NCBI RefSeq assembly: GCF_001625305.1
Contig: NW_017804465.1
Span: 434,433-498,432 of the forward strand
Direction: 5' to 3'
DNA from: Branchiostoma belcheri
Lineage: Eukaryota > Chordata > Leptocardii > Amphioxiformes > Branchiostomatidae
Length of the DNA: 64,000 nucleotides
Part shown: positions 12,801 through 25,402 of the stretch, one piece after another
How positions within the stretch are numbered: the stretch's first letter is position 1
Layout of the letters: each line of letters begins with the position of its first letter
Made by a program: the position numbers and the translations under genes
The notes under the pieces: generated by a model
The model's input: the letters and a program-made list of their open reading frames with translations, nothing else
The model's database searches: none
Told to the model about the DNA's origin: nothing

Positions 12801-13071
12801 GGAAAGGGAGGCAAAGTTTTTCTTCTGCAAAGGTAAACATAAACATAACTGGCCATAATTTCTAACAAACAAGTTGCCCTCCTAACCCACCTGGTGACTT
12901 GACAGTTTCCTGGCCCACTTTAGCAGCCATGCTGAGGGAGTCCTTCCCCCCGTCCACGGCCACTCCCAGCTGCTGCATGACATCACACATGGCCCTGCAG
13001 GCGTGGAACAGTGCCGCTCCCTCCCCTGGCAGCTTAGCCGGCCACATCCAGTTCCCACTGCATTTCACGTC
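6851..13071 (-). CDS. PFAS: PFAS exons 14-23 (second synthase half and glutaminase)
   Basis: Exons: 13071-12891, 12483-12400, 11960-11805, 11353-11237, 10875-10724, 10212-9981, 9431-9228, 8647-8483, 7833-7675, 7161-6851. Landmarks are CSGNWMW and [13 protein letters not shown] (exon 14), [11 protein letters not shown] (15), [19 protein letters not shown] (17), [11 protein letters not shown] and [10 protein letters not shown] (20), the glutaminase nucleophile GICNGCQ (21), [16 protein letters not shown] (22), and [10 protein letters not shown] with the PHPE dyad (23). Exon 21 is split from exon 20 by an intron inside a Gly codon. Confidence 0.94.
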
Positions 13072-16000
13072 CTGGAGGAATGAAGGAAGGAAAGAATGGT
13101 TTATAGAAAACATCATAGACCACACAAAACTTCCTCTTTCCACGCTATGCAAGTGACTTTCACTTTCAGCTGTTACCCCAACTGTCAAGTTCATGGGAAT
13201 GACTTTCATACCAGAGTCTCACCCAACTTTTTGTTCTCATCCATAGATCACACAAAACTTCCTCTTTCCACGCTATGCAAGTGACTTTCACTTTCAGATG
13301 TTACCCCAACTGTCAAGATCATGGGAATGACTTTCATACCAGAGTCTCACCAATGTGAACAGAACAGTCATGCATGCGCCCATGAATGGCATCTTTTTTG
13401 GAAGGCGAAACAATATGTGCAGTTACGTAATAGGTGTCCCGTGCCAGGCTAGGTACCAGTGTTAGTTCCTCAACTGTAAGTTCCACACTTCTAAGTAAAC
13501 GTCTCCAATTCAGTCTGTTGGATCAAGTTCTAAATTTCTTCAGGACACTGTCTTGGGGTAAGTTATCACCTTTGTCTTATGTTTGGGTAGGTAGGTACCA
13601 TTCTTATTGTCGATCGTGTTCATATAAAGAAAGTTTCATTATCATGCAGACAAACTGTGCAAGTTAACAACCAGTTCCTCTTTTGGGATCGTACTGTTAC
13701 ACACTAGTGCGTATTTAAGCAAAAGTTTGTGATATTTCTGCTGTAAAAATGAACACTTTTCAGTCCAAACTTTGTAGCAAAATTAATACTAGTATTACAT
13801 CTGTTGACTGAAAATATTCAGGATAAGAAACAAAACAAAATGAAGCCAAATCTTTATTCTCTTCCTCATTTCCTTGTCAGGAAAACCTGGATAGAATTAC
13901 TGTATTAAGAGAAGCAAGGGGGTAGGCCTACTAAAAGGTATACCAGTAAAGTAGTTAATATTTAAGACAATGAAAAACAAGATGCAGTAAGATTGTTATT
14001 GCCATTAGCAATTTATACCAATTCAAAGCTATATGTTACATATAATAAATGAACAGCTACCCTGAACACATACATGCCTCTTACCCTACAGGCACAGCTG
14101 CAGTTCCTACAAGTAGAAGTAAAAAGTCTTCAGTGACTTCTTGGCAAGAAAGGCCAAACATTTTCTGTCAAGCTTAAACTTCAGAGTCAGGTAAGTTCTT
14201 TTTCTTTTCTGTAGACAACATTGGTCTCTCATACATGTATCCTAATGTTAACTTAATGCAAAATGTATGTTGAATGTGTAAGAATCTACGTCAACACCAA
14301 TTATCCTTGAAATTGCAAAAACCACGATCTGTTATGTTTTTTAAATATGCTCAAAGCCTGGGTTTTAATTCTCTTGTGAACACAAGTTGTTGCACGGTAT
14401 CAGATCGAGAGAATGACTTTTTTTTTTTGATTTTCCAAAAACTTACTTCCTCATAGACTAATTAATCACTGTGGATTATGGAAGTATGCATTTTTCCCAT
14501 AAAAAAGCTGTGTTGTAATTCTTGGGGAAAACCCTTCTTCCCAACCTTCGGTGGTTGTTTGGTATGTGGGCTCATTTGCATGATTAAAATCAAACATTTG
14601 TGATTATAAGTTACATGTTTAGAAAATTTGTAGAAATCATGACCATACTACCCCTTGATCATGACTAATGGTACAGCCCACATGCCGACCAACCACCGAT
14701 GGGGGAAAGAGGGGTTCTCCCCAAGAGCTACACACAGCTTGTTTATGGGAAAATGCATACTTCTACAGTGACTCACTAGTCTATGAGGAAGTGAAATTTT
14801 GGAAAATAAAACAAGCCAATGATTCATTTTGAATGGCTGTTCTATGTTTTCTGCCATGCAACAACTTTTGTTCATAAGAGGAACAGAGTGGCTAGTGAAG
14901 GCAGGAGCAGAGCAGATACACAGAGTTCATGGATAGATTCCAGGCTATTGCCAGTCAAAATTTTGTGCCTGAAAAGTGTGCTCTCGTACAAATTAGAAAT
15001 ATCTTTGCCCTTCCAAAAATAATTTCATCACATGCCTGGGTAGGACATATTATAAAGGGATTTTCTGCTTACACAACCAGTAATGTTTCTTACCTGCTTA
15101 CTCAAACATAGCCAAATTTGGGATTGTGTTCTCCCTGCAAAAGCAACACCTACTAGTACATGTACATCGGCTACACAAGAAGCTTCTGACTAAGATATCT
15201 GGCATTGAAACATACATTGTAAGAAGAAACATTACCAGGTGTGTAAGAGGAAAATCCCTATATCTTATCTTTGATTCCCTTATCAAGGCACAGCACTCAA
15301 TGGGTGAAGAGAAGAAGAGCATGGGGGAAAAGCCTGGGCTGCTGCTGTCCCTTCTGATCATCCTGAAGGTGTTTGGATCAACAGAAGCTTCCTGCAGCCT
15401 TGGTCAAGTCACAGGTTCTTTAACTGCTAACTGTGGCAACCAGGACCTCACTAGTGTTCCTCAGAACCTGCCAACAGGCACCACTAACCTTGATTTGCGA
15501 TATAATCAGATCACAACAATAAGTCATTCTGATTTCTCATGGTACAGGAGCTTGACAAGGCTTGTTCTACATAGCAATCATATTGCCACAATCGGTACTC
15601 GAGCATTCTATAACTTGTCAGATTTGAGAGTTTTGCATCTTTATGGAAACCGCCTGTCCAACCTGAGTGCTGACATGTTTACAGGGCTGGGAAATTTGCA
15701 GCACCTTTGGCTGCACAGTAATGAAATCAGTGATATTCAGGCTGGAACATTCAATTCAACACCACAACTGATAACCTTGTACCTACATACTAACAAATTA
15801 ACAACCCTCAGATCTGACATGTTCACAGGGCTGGGAAATTTGCAGCACCTTTGGCTGCATAGTAATGGTATCAGTGATATTCAGGCTGGAACTTTTAATT
15901 CCACACCACAAGTAAGGAACTTGTACCTACATTACAACAAGTTAACAACCCTAAGTGCTGACATGTTGACAGGGCTAGGAAACTTGCAAAACCTTCAGCT

Positions 16001-19000
16001 GTCCAGTAATGATATTAGTGATATACAAGCAGGAACTTTCAGTTCAACTCCACAACTCAGAAACTTGTACCTGTATCAAAACAAGTTAGCTACCCTGGTA
16101 TCTGACATGTTCACAGGGCTGGGAAACTTGCAGGCTCTTTACTTATACAATAATGAGATCAGTGATATTCAGGCTGGAACTTTTGAATCAATATCACAAC
16201 TGAGATACTTGTACCTGTTTTACAACAGGTTAACTTCTCTCAGATCAGACATGTTCACAGGGCTGGGAAACTTGCAGGAACTTTGGCTGTACAACAATGA
16301 GATCAGTGACATTCAGACCGGAACTTTTAATTCCACATCAAAAATGACATCCTTGTTCCTGCAAAATAACAAGTTAACCACCCTCAGTGCTGACATGTTG
16401 ACAGGGCTGGGAAATTTGCAGAACCTTCAGCTGTCCAGTAATGATATCAGAGATATACAGGCAGGAACTTTAAGTTCAACTCCACAGCTTAACACCTTGC
16501 AGCTAAATCAAAACAATTTAAGAGACCTCAGATCTGACATGTTCACAGGGGCAGGGAACATACAGACTCTTAACTTATACAATAATGAGATCAGTGGTAT
16601 TCAGGCTGGAACTTTCCATTCAACTCCCCAGCTGATAAGCTTGCTCCTACATAATAACAAATTGACAAGCCTCAGACCAGACATGTTCACGGGGCTGGGA
16701 AATTTGCTGGTCCTTCAGCTGGGCAATAATGAGATCAGTGACATTCAGGCTGGAACTTTTAATTCCACACCACAACTGATAGCCTTGGACCTGCAGCACA
16801 ATAGACTTACAGTCCTAAAAGCAGAGATTTTTGCAAAACTGTCATCAATCTACATGTACACAGCAAATATTGGCAACAACCCCTGGCAGTGTGACTGTAG
16901 GATGGGTCCCTTAAGGCAAAAGATGACTGGGTCTCATTCATTCATCATCTCATTCATTCAAAACTATACGACATGTGAACAACCTAGCAAATTTGGTGGG
17001 CAAAAGCTCAAAGATATCAGTCCTGAAGATCTGATCTGTGAAGTGCCGACGATAGCGAGGTTTGAAAGGGTTTACAAGTTTACAGAGGTAGAAGGAGGGA
17101 CTCTCCATTTGGTTTGTGAAGCTTCAGGAATCCCCACACCAGACATCACAGTCATTCTCCCATCTGGATTGTCTGCAAATGTCGAGTCAGGTGGGAGGGT
17201 GACTGTGGGAGAGAATGGTGCCATCACCATAACCAGTGTTACTGCAGCAGATGCTGGTCTGTACTTCTGTACTGCAGTAAGTCCTGTTGGCTCAACATTT
17301 GCCGTACTGGTTGTCAATGTTCAACTGAAAGCGACCACAACTGGTACAGTGGCACCAGTAACTTCCTCTCTTACTAGTGCATTCAAACCAGAAAGCAGTT
17401 CAAGTTACCATCAATCTGCTCCTGCTTTCTCCATATCCGTACCTGTTTTCATTGCCACTGCATGTGGCTCAGTATTAGGTATTGTTCTAATTTTTGGTGC
17501 CATCATTTTCGCTGTCTGGCACATGAGGAAGAAGCAGAAGCCTTCTTCAGACCAACCCCCTCCAGTTGTTTTCAGTAATACCTCAGCTAATGTCCCAATC
17601 AGTGAGCATGACCAGACAGGGCAGGGTGGGGCTCAGTCCAGGAGTGAATCGTTTGAGACCACTAGAAGCCCAGAACATGTCCCGGGACGGGCTACCTCTG
17701 AGTATGAAGACGTGGTACTTCCAGCGAGGAACGTTAACACAAGTCTTACTGCTGCAGGTCTGATACAGCAACCTCATGAATATCAGTCCCTTGTGCCCAA
17801 CAGAAACAGAGCTCCCAGACATGAGCTTCCCCCACTTCAACAGCAACATGATTATCAGTCACTTGGACCCAACAGAAACAGAGCTCCTAGTGATGAGCTT
17901 CCCCCACTTCCCCCTCCCAGTAACAGGAACAATGGTGGGCCAACTGGTGCCCATGACATCCCACACTACCAACCACTAATTTATTAAAGAAAAATTCATA
18001 ATCAGCATTTCACATGACTAAATTTTTTAAAAAGATGAAACAGGACTCTCAAGACTAGAAGTTGGCAGAAAACAAAGAACAGTTGTTAAAAAAATGAATG
18101 TCCTCATTGTGTACATAGTTACTTAAAACTCATACAACCATTATAATAAGAAACCAGAACTATAGACCGGCCAAAATGGATTACCACAGATATAATTTCT
18201 TGAATCCTTACTGCTGAGCCCCATTGATGGGTTTATTAACAGACTGCATGTGTGTTACTAACACTAATACATGTATAGTGATCCAGAACATCACTACATG
18301 GAAAGGGAACAGGGAAGGAAAAGGATAATATGTAAGAGAACATATAAATACATGTAACTGGTTTTGTGTGTATAAAGGATAACACAAGTGATTTTTTAGT
18401 GTGTTAGCAGTATTTAGATGATTTATAAATACACATGTACATGTATAATATATACAAGACATGGGGTGATCAATGCAGCAGGGTTCTCGCCATTTCAGTT
18501 TTTAACTGTGCAAAATAACTTGACCTTGATGCACCTTGACCCCACCTCCATCACACCAGGCTCAAGCTCATTCCATTGCCTGATGGTACTGAGGAAGAAC
18601 AAGAGCCTGCAGAAGCTGTTATTCAATTATAGTAACAATGTACCAGTAATTCAGACTGTGGTATAAATAATGTATACCAAGTTAAGTTGAAAGGTTGTTT
18701 GTAACAAGTAACAATTACTTGCCAATATTCAAACCTGTTATGTAAATGATGCATGCACAATAGAACTTAAGAAAATAATCAACTGTTAGTAAAGATGAGT
18801 TTAAGGAATGAATGTAGTTTGTCATTTTATGGTGTGGAACTTTGAATAGCAATCATTATTACACAAGAGTTTTGTGATTTGTTGTATGTTAAATAGCTTT
18901 TATCATTACGAAAGAGTTTTGACTGTGATTTGTTGAATGTACAAATTAAGGTATTTTAGTACTTGAACTATATACACTTAACCAATGTACATATAACCTT

Positions 19001-19224
19001 AAGCTGTAATGTCAGAAGGCATTTTTACCTTCAACAAGGTTATACAAATGTACTCTGTATCTTTGGTGTTTGTGTGTTGTTGGTCTGTAAACATGATATA
19101 ACTTGAGATTGCTTCTATGGATTGCCTTGAATGATTACAAGTTTGTTATGGTATTGTAGTTAATATTTATGATATGTAAATGATAGTGAATGTCAATGTT
19201 CTTGTTTTTTCATTAATAAAACAA

Positions 19225-19300
<76 letters not shown>

Positions 19301-22300
19301 GTTGATTGATTGAAGTTTTGATATCTTATGATCTGGACATGCTAGGTCCATGGAGTTTGGGTTGGCAAAATATAAGCTCAATATATTGTACATCATACAT
19401 ATACATGTATATACCTTACCCCTGAACTGTTAAGATCAACGGTATTACTCTCAGCTCTTCCCTTTATACTTGAGTCTCACCCAAGTAAACAGAAGAGTCA
19501 TGCATGTGCCCTTGAATGGCATCTTTTTTGCAAGGCGAAACAAACTGCGCAGTTTCCTGTGCCAGACACCACTGCCACAGGTGAGACTTCCTTCAAGTTG
19601 GATGTTTTATATGTCTTCAGACCAGGTGTGCACTTCCAAGTAAACGTCCCCATTTCAGTCTGTTGGATCAAGGTTTACGAATCTTCAGGACACTGTCTTG
19701 GGGTAAGTCTTCGCCTTCACCATATGTTTGGGATTCTACTTCTTGTAAAGAAAGCTTATCCAGAAAAACTGTGCAAGAACAACCTTTTTGGAACTATATT
19801 GTTACACATTGTGTATTTTACATGAAAGATTGTGATATTTCTGCCTTAAAATTTAACACTTTTTAGTCACAACTGGTTATCTAACGTGTTGTTGACAAAT
19901 ATTACATCTGATGACTGAAAATATTCAGGAAAAAAAGAAGAAAATGAAGCCAAACTTTTATTGCCCTGCTCATTTCCTTGTCAGGAAGACTTGGATAGAA
20001 TTACTGTATGACAATGAGCACCAAGGGAAAAGGCAGCTATTAAATGTTCAGATAGCAGCTATCATTAAGACAATAATGAAAAACAAGATGCAAGTAAGAT
20101 TGTTATCAGCAATGTCTGTTAACTGTATGTTAGATACAATGAAAGAACAGCTACATTTACCCTGAGCATATTCTTCTTCCACTATACAGGCACAGCTGTA
20201 GTTCTTACAGGTAGAACTTTGTGACTTCTTGGCAAGAAAGGCCAAAGACTTTCTGTTGAGTGTAAACTTCACAGGTAAGTTGGTTGTCTTTTTCTGTAGA
20301 CAACATGGGTCTCTCATATTCTCATAAATTTGATGATGAAGTCTAAGCTAACACCAATTCGCAAAAATGAAGACTTTCCAGTCAAAACTTGAAATTTGAA
20401 ATTGCAATAACAATTAAATAATTTTGTTTGTGAAATATGTGGTGGAGGGCCTGGGTTTTAATTTTTATTCTGAACAAAAGTTGTTGCATGGTACAATGTA
20501 TCAGACAGAATGACTTTTTTGGATTTTCCAAAAATTTACTTCCTCATAGCTATATTATATAGACTAATGAGTCACTGTAGAAGTATGTATTTTTCCCATA
20601 AACAGGCTGTGTTGTACATGTACCTCTTGTGGAATTGAGGATGTTATTCCCATAATCACGTAGGAAATGGGATTTTTTCATAATTAAGCAACCAGATCTA
20701 CATGTACATATAGAGGTATAAGAAAAGTAAGAATTATGCCAACAAGGATTGCATTTACATGATTAATGAGGACACACTACATTAACTCACTGATAAATAA
20801 AAAATAATTTCGATAGAAGTTCCTAATTGTGACAAATACTGTCAGTCAAAATTTTGTGTCTAAGAAGTGTGCTCTTATGGGGGCACACCCCAGTTTATTT
20901 TGGGTCTCAATTCGATTCTGCATACCCTCAACTCTAGCGACTGTCTCTTTCAGGAAATACCTCTTGAGCCAAAACACTGTGTTTGCAAATGAAGGATATC
21001 GCTCTAGCTACGAGAACAATAGAATTTCAATTTCTTTCACCTCTCACATTTTTGTAAATTTTAGGGGGAAAAAGAATTTTTCGATGAAAAATGATGCCAA
21101 AAATTTGCCATTTTCACGTGGAATTAGACCCATCACCCAGAATTTAGCCACTAATATGACTTATATGGTCGGAAAGAGAAAACCCTTATGTATTATTAAG
21201 AAAAGTATAAAGAAAATCCTAACACTGAGATTATCACAATAGCCTGTCGCGCGAGGCATAGCGACAGCGCCCCCAGAATACATACAACGCATATCTACAT
21301 CAAACCAAAGGACACCCGGAAGTTAGTCTCTGGCCCGAAATCAATTTTCACCCAAAACACGCCACTTCTTACACTTTCCAGCCATGTTAGTAGTTAGTAC
21401 CATTTTGCAGCAGATTATGAGAAATGTAAACTCAAACATGAACCACCGGAACCCCTTCGTCACTTTTTTTCCGGGCACTACATTGGACCCCTGTCGCGGA
21501 AGAATTGGTGTGTGCACCGTTATGCCATGTTGTAACTAGTTTTGCCCTTCCAAATATGATTTCATCAGGTTTGTATATGGATTTTCTTCTTACATGTACA
21601 CAACCGGTAACGTTTCTCACTTACTTAAAAACTTAGCCACGTTTGGGAATATGTTCTCCCCACTAAAACAGGACCTACATTTAATTTGGCTACATGTTGC
21701 AGCAAAAAGCAGTACTCCTGTCAGAAGCTCTGAGGAAGATGTTTGACAGGCATTGAAATATTAGCAGTAACATTACTGATTGTGTTAGAAGGAAATCCCT
21801 ATATCCTATCTTTGTCCTTATTCCTGTACCAGGGTACAGAACAGCATGGGTGAAGAGAACAGCATGGGGGTAAGGCTGCCAGGGAAGCTGCTGTCCCTTC
21901 TGATCATCCTGAAGGTGTTTGGATCAACAGAAGCTTCCTGCAGCCTGGCAGGTTCTTATGCTGATTGCCGGAGCCAGAACCTCGCCAGTGTTCCTCAGAA
22001 CCTGCCAACAGGCATCACTAACCTTGACTTGCGATATAATCAGATTACAACAATAAGTCAGTCTGATTTCTCACGGTATGGAAACTTGACAAGGCTTGAT
22101 CTACGTCAAAATGACATAGCCAAAATTGGTACTCAAGCATTCTATAATTTGTCAGATTTGAGACTTTTCTATCTTTATGGGAACCGTCTGTCCAACTTGA
22201 GTGCTGACATGTTCAGAGGGCTGGGAAATTTACAGGACCTTTACCTGCACACTAATGAGATCAGTGATATTCAGGCTGGAACATTCAGTTCAACACCAAA

Positions 22301-25300
22301 ATTGAGAACCTTGCAGCTACATACTAACAAGTTAACTTACCTCAGATCTGACATGTTCACTGGTCTGGGAAACTTGCAGACTCTTTACTTATACAGTAAT
22401 GAGATCAGTGATATTCAGACTGGAACTTTTAATTCAACATCACAACTGAGAACCTTGTACCTGTATCACAACAGGTTAACTACCCTCAAATCTAACATGT
22501 TCACAGGGCTGGGAAACTTGCAAAACCTTCAGCTGCCCAGTAATGATATCAGTGATATACAGGCAGGAACTTTCAGTTCAACTCCACAACTCACACACTT
22601 GTACCTGTATTACAACAAGTTAGCTACCCTCAGATCTGACATGTTCACAGGGCTGGGAAACTTGCAGGCTCTTTACTTATACAATAATGAGATCAGTGAT
22701 ATTCAGGCAGGAACTTTTCATTCAGCATCACAACTCAGAAACTTGTACCTGCATCAAAACAGGTTAACTACCCTCAGATCTGACATGTTCACAGGGCTGG
22801 GAAACTTGCTGGCTCTTTTCTTATACAATAATGAGATCAGTGATATTCAGGCTGGAACTTTCAATTCAACACCAAAATTGAGAACCTTGCAGCTACATCA
22901 GAACAAGTTAACTACCCTCAGATCTGACATGTTCACAGGGCTGGGAAACTTGCAGACTCTTAACTTATACAATAATGAGATCAGTGATATTCAGGCTGGA
23001 ACTTTTAATTCCACTCCACAACTGAGAAACTTGTACCTACATTACAACAATTTAACTACCCTCAGATCTGACATGTTCACAGGACTGGGAAACTTGCAGT
23101 ACCTTTACCTGTACAATAATGAGATCAGTGATATTCAGACTGGAACATTCAGTTCAACTCCACAGCTGAGAACCTTGCGGCTAAGTCAAAACAATTTAAG
23201 AGACCTCAAATCTGACATGTTCACAGGGCTGGGAAACTTGCAGACTCTTAATTTACACAATAATGATATTAGTGATATTCAGGCTGGAACTTTCAATTCA
23301 ACACAACTCATTAACTTGTACCTGTATCAAAACAAGTTAAGTACCCTCAGATCTGACATGTTCACAGGGCTGGGAAACTTACAGACTCTTGCCTTATACA
23401 ATAATGAGATCAGTGATATTCAGGCTGGAACTTTTAATTCCACATCAAAACTGAGTAACTTGGACCTGCATAACAATAGTCTTACAATCCTAAAAGAAGA
23501 GATTTTTGTAAAACTATCATCAATCTACACAGTAAACATTGACAACAACCCCTGGCAGTGTGACTGTAGGTTGGTTCCCTTCAGGCAAAAAATAAATGGA
23601 TCTCATTCATTTGAGAACCAAATCACATGTGAAGAACCCAGCAACTTCTGGGGGCAAAAGCTCAAAGATATCAGTCCTGAAGATCTGATCTGTGAAGAGC
23701 CAACAATAGTGAGGTTTGAAAAGGTTCACAATTACACAGTGGTAGAGGGGGAAAGTCTCTATCTGGTCTGTGAAGCTTCAGGAATCCCCACTCCAGACAT
23801 CACAGTCATTCTCCCATCAGGACTGAATGCAACCTTAGAGTCTTCAGGTGGGAGGGTGACTGTGGGAGTGAATGGTGCCATCACCATAACAAGTGTTACT
23901 GCAGCAGATGCTGGTCTGTATGCCTGTGTGGCAGTTAGTCCTGTTGGCTCAACACCTGCCATACTGGTTGTCAATGTGCAACTGAAAGCGACCACAACTG
24001 GTACAGTGGCACCAGTAAATAAAAGTGTAACTTCGTATCTTACTACATACACAATAGAAAGCAGTTCAAGTTACCATGAATCTGTTCCTGGTTTCTCCAT
24101 AACCCTACCTGTTTTCATTGCAACTGTGTGTACCTCAGTAGCAGCTACTGTAATCATTTGTACAATCATTTTCATAATCTGGTGCAAACGGAAGAAACTG
24201 CAGCCTTCTTCAGACCAAACCCCTCCAGTTGTTTTCAGCAATGCCTCAGCTATGGTTACAATCAGTGAGCATGATCAGACAGGGAATGGAGGGGTCCAGA
24301 CCAGAAGCTCAGAACATGTCCCGGGACGTGCTACTTCTGAGGTTCTTGAGTACGAAGACGTGGTACTTCCACCGAGGAACGTTAACACAAGTCTTACCGC
24401 TGCAGGTCTGATACAGCAACCTCATGAATATCAGTCTCTTGAGCCCAACAGAAACAGAGCTCCTAGTGATGAGCTTCCCTCACTTCCCCCTCCCAGTAAC
24501 AGGAACAATGGTGGGACAACTGGTGCCCATTACACCCCACACTACTACCAATCACTAAAGAAAAAAGCATACTAGTAATCAGTATTTCTAAAGACTAAAC
24601 TTTTAAAATCATGAAACAGGATCCACAAGTCACACTAAAAGTCAGCAGAAAATATAGAACAACCATTCTAAAAATAAATGTCCTCTTTGTGTACATATGT
24701 ATTATAGTATTAATTAAAAGTCACTTGACAATGTAAGCTTCTTGTTCTTCCAGTTTCTCCATTATATGTGGGTTTTACCAAATGGTTTTGTGTGTGTAAA
24801 GGACAAGTGAATTTAGTGTGTTAGTGGTAGTACTACTTGATATACATTTTGTATACAAGACATGGGGTTATCAATGCACCAGGGTTCTTGCCATTTCACT
24901 TTTTAACTGGGCAAGAGAACTTGACCTTGATGCACCTTGACCCCACCTCCACCACACCAGGCTCAAGTTCATTCCATTGCCTGATGGTACTGAGGAAAAA
25001 CAAGAGCCTGTATGATGAATCCTAACTTCTTTATAACCAGTAACAATTACTTGTCAAACTTCTTTGTAAGCAGTAACAATTACTTGTCAAACTTCTTTGT
25101 AAGCAGTAACAATTACTTGTCAATATTTAAACCTGTGATGTAAAATTAATGATGCATGCATAATAGAACTTGAATTAAAAAGAATAAAAGGTGATCAACT
25201 GCTAGTAAATATGTAGTTTGTTGTTTTATGGTGTGGAACTTTAAACAGCATTTATCATTACAAAAGAGTTTTGTGATTTCTTGTACAATACAAGGCATTT

Positions 25301-25370
25301 TAAATATACATTTAACGAATGTACAATGTCATACAACCTTGAACTGTACTGCATTATATATATATAATCT

Positions 25371-25402
<32 letters not shown>

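Noticed and set aside
15126-15299. In-frame N-terminal extension of receptor A with 58 extra residues before the signal peptide
   Set aside because: It would bury the signal peptide, is not conserved in B or C, and crosses a conserved splice acceptor at 15287.
20829-21242. 137-aa open frame in receptor unit B upstream region
   Set aside because: It begins in conserved leader-intron sequence and runs into a B-specific insertion; no domain, no splice logic and no counterpart in A or C.
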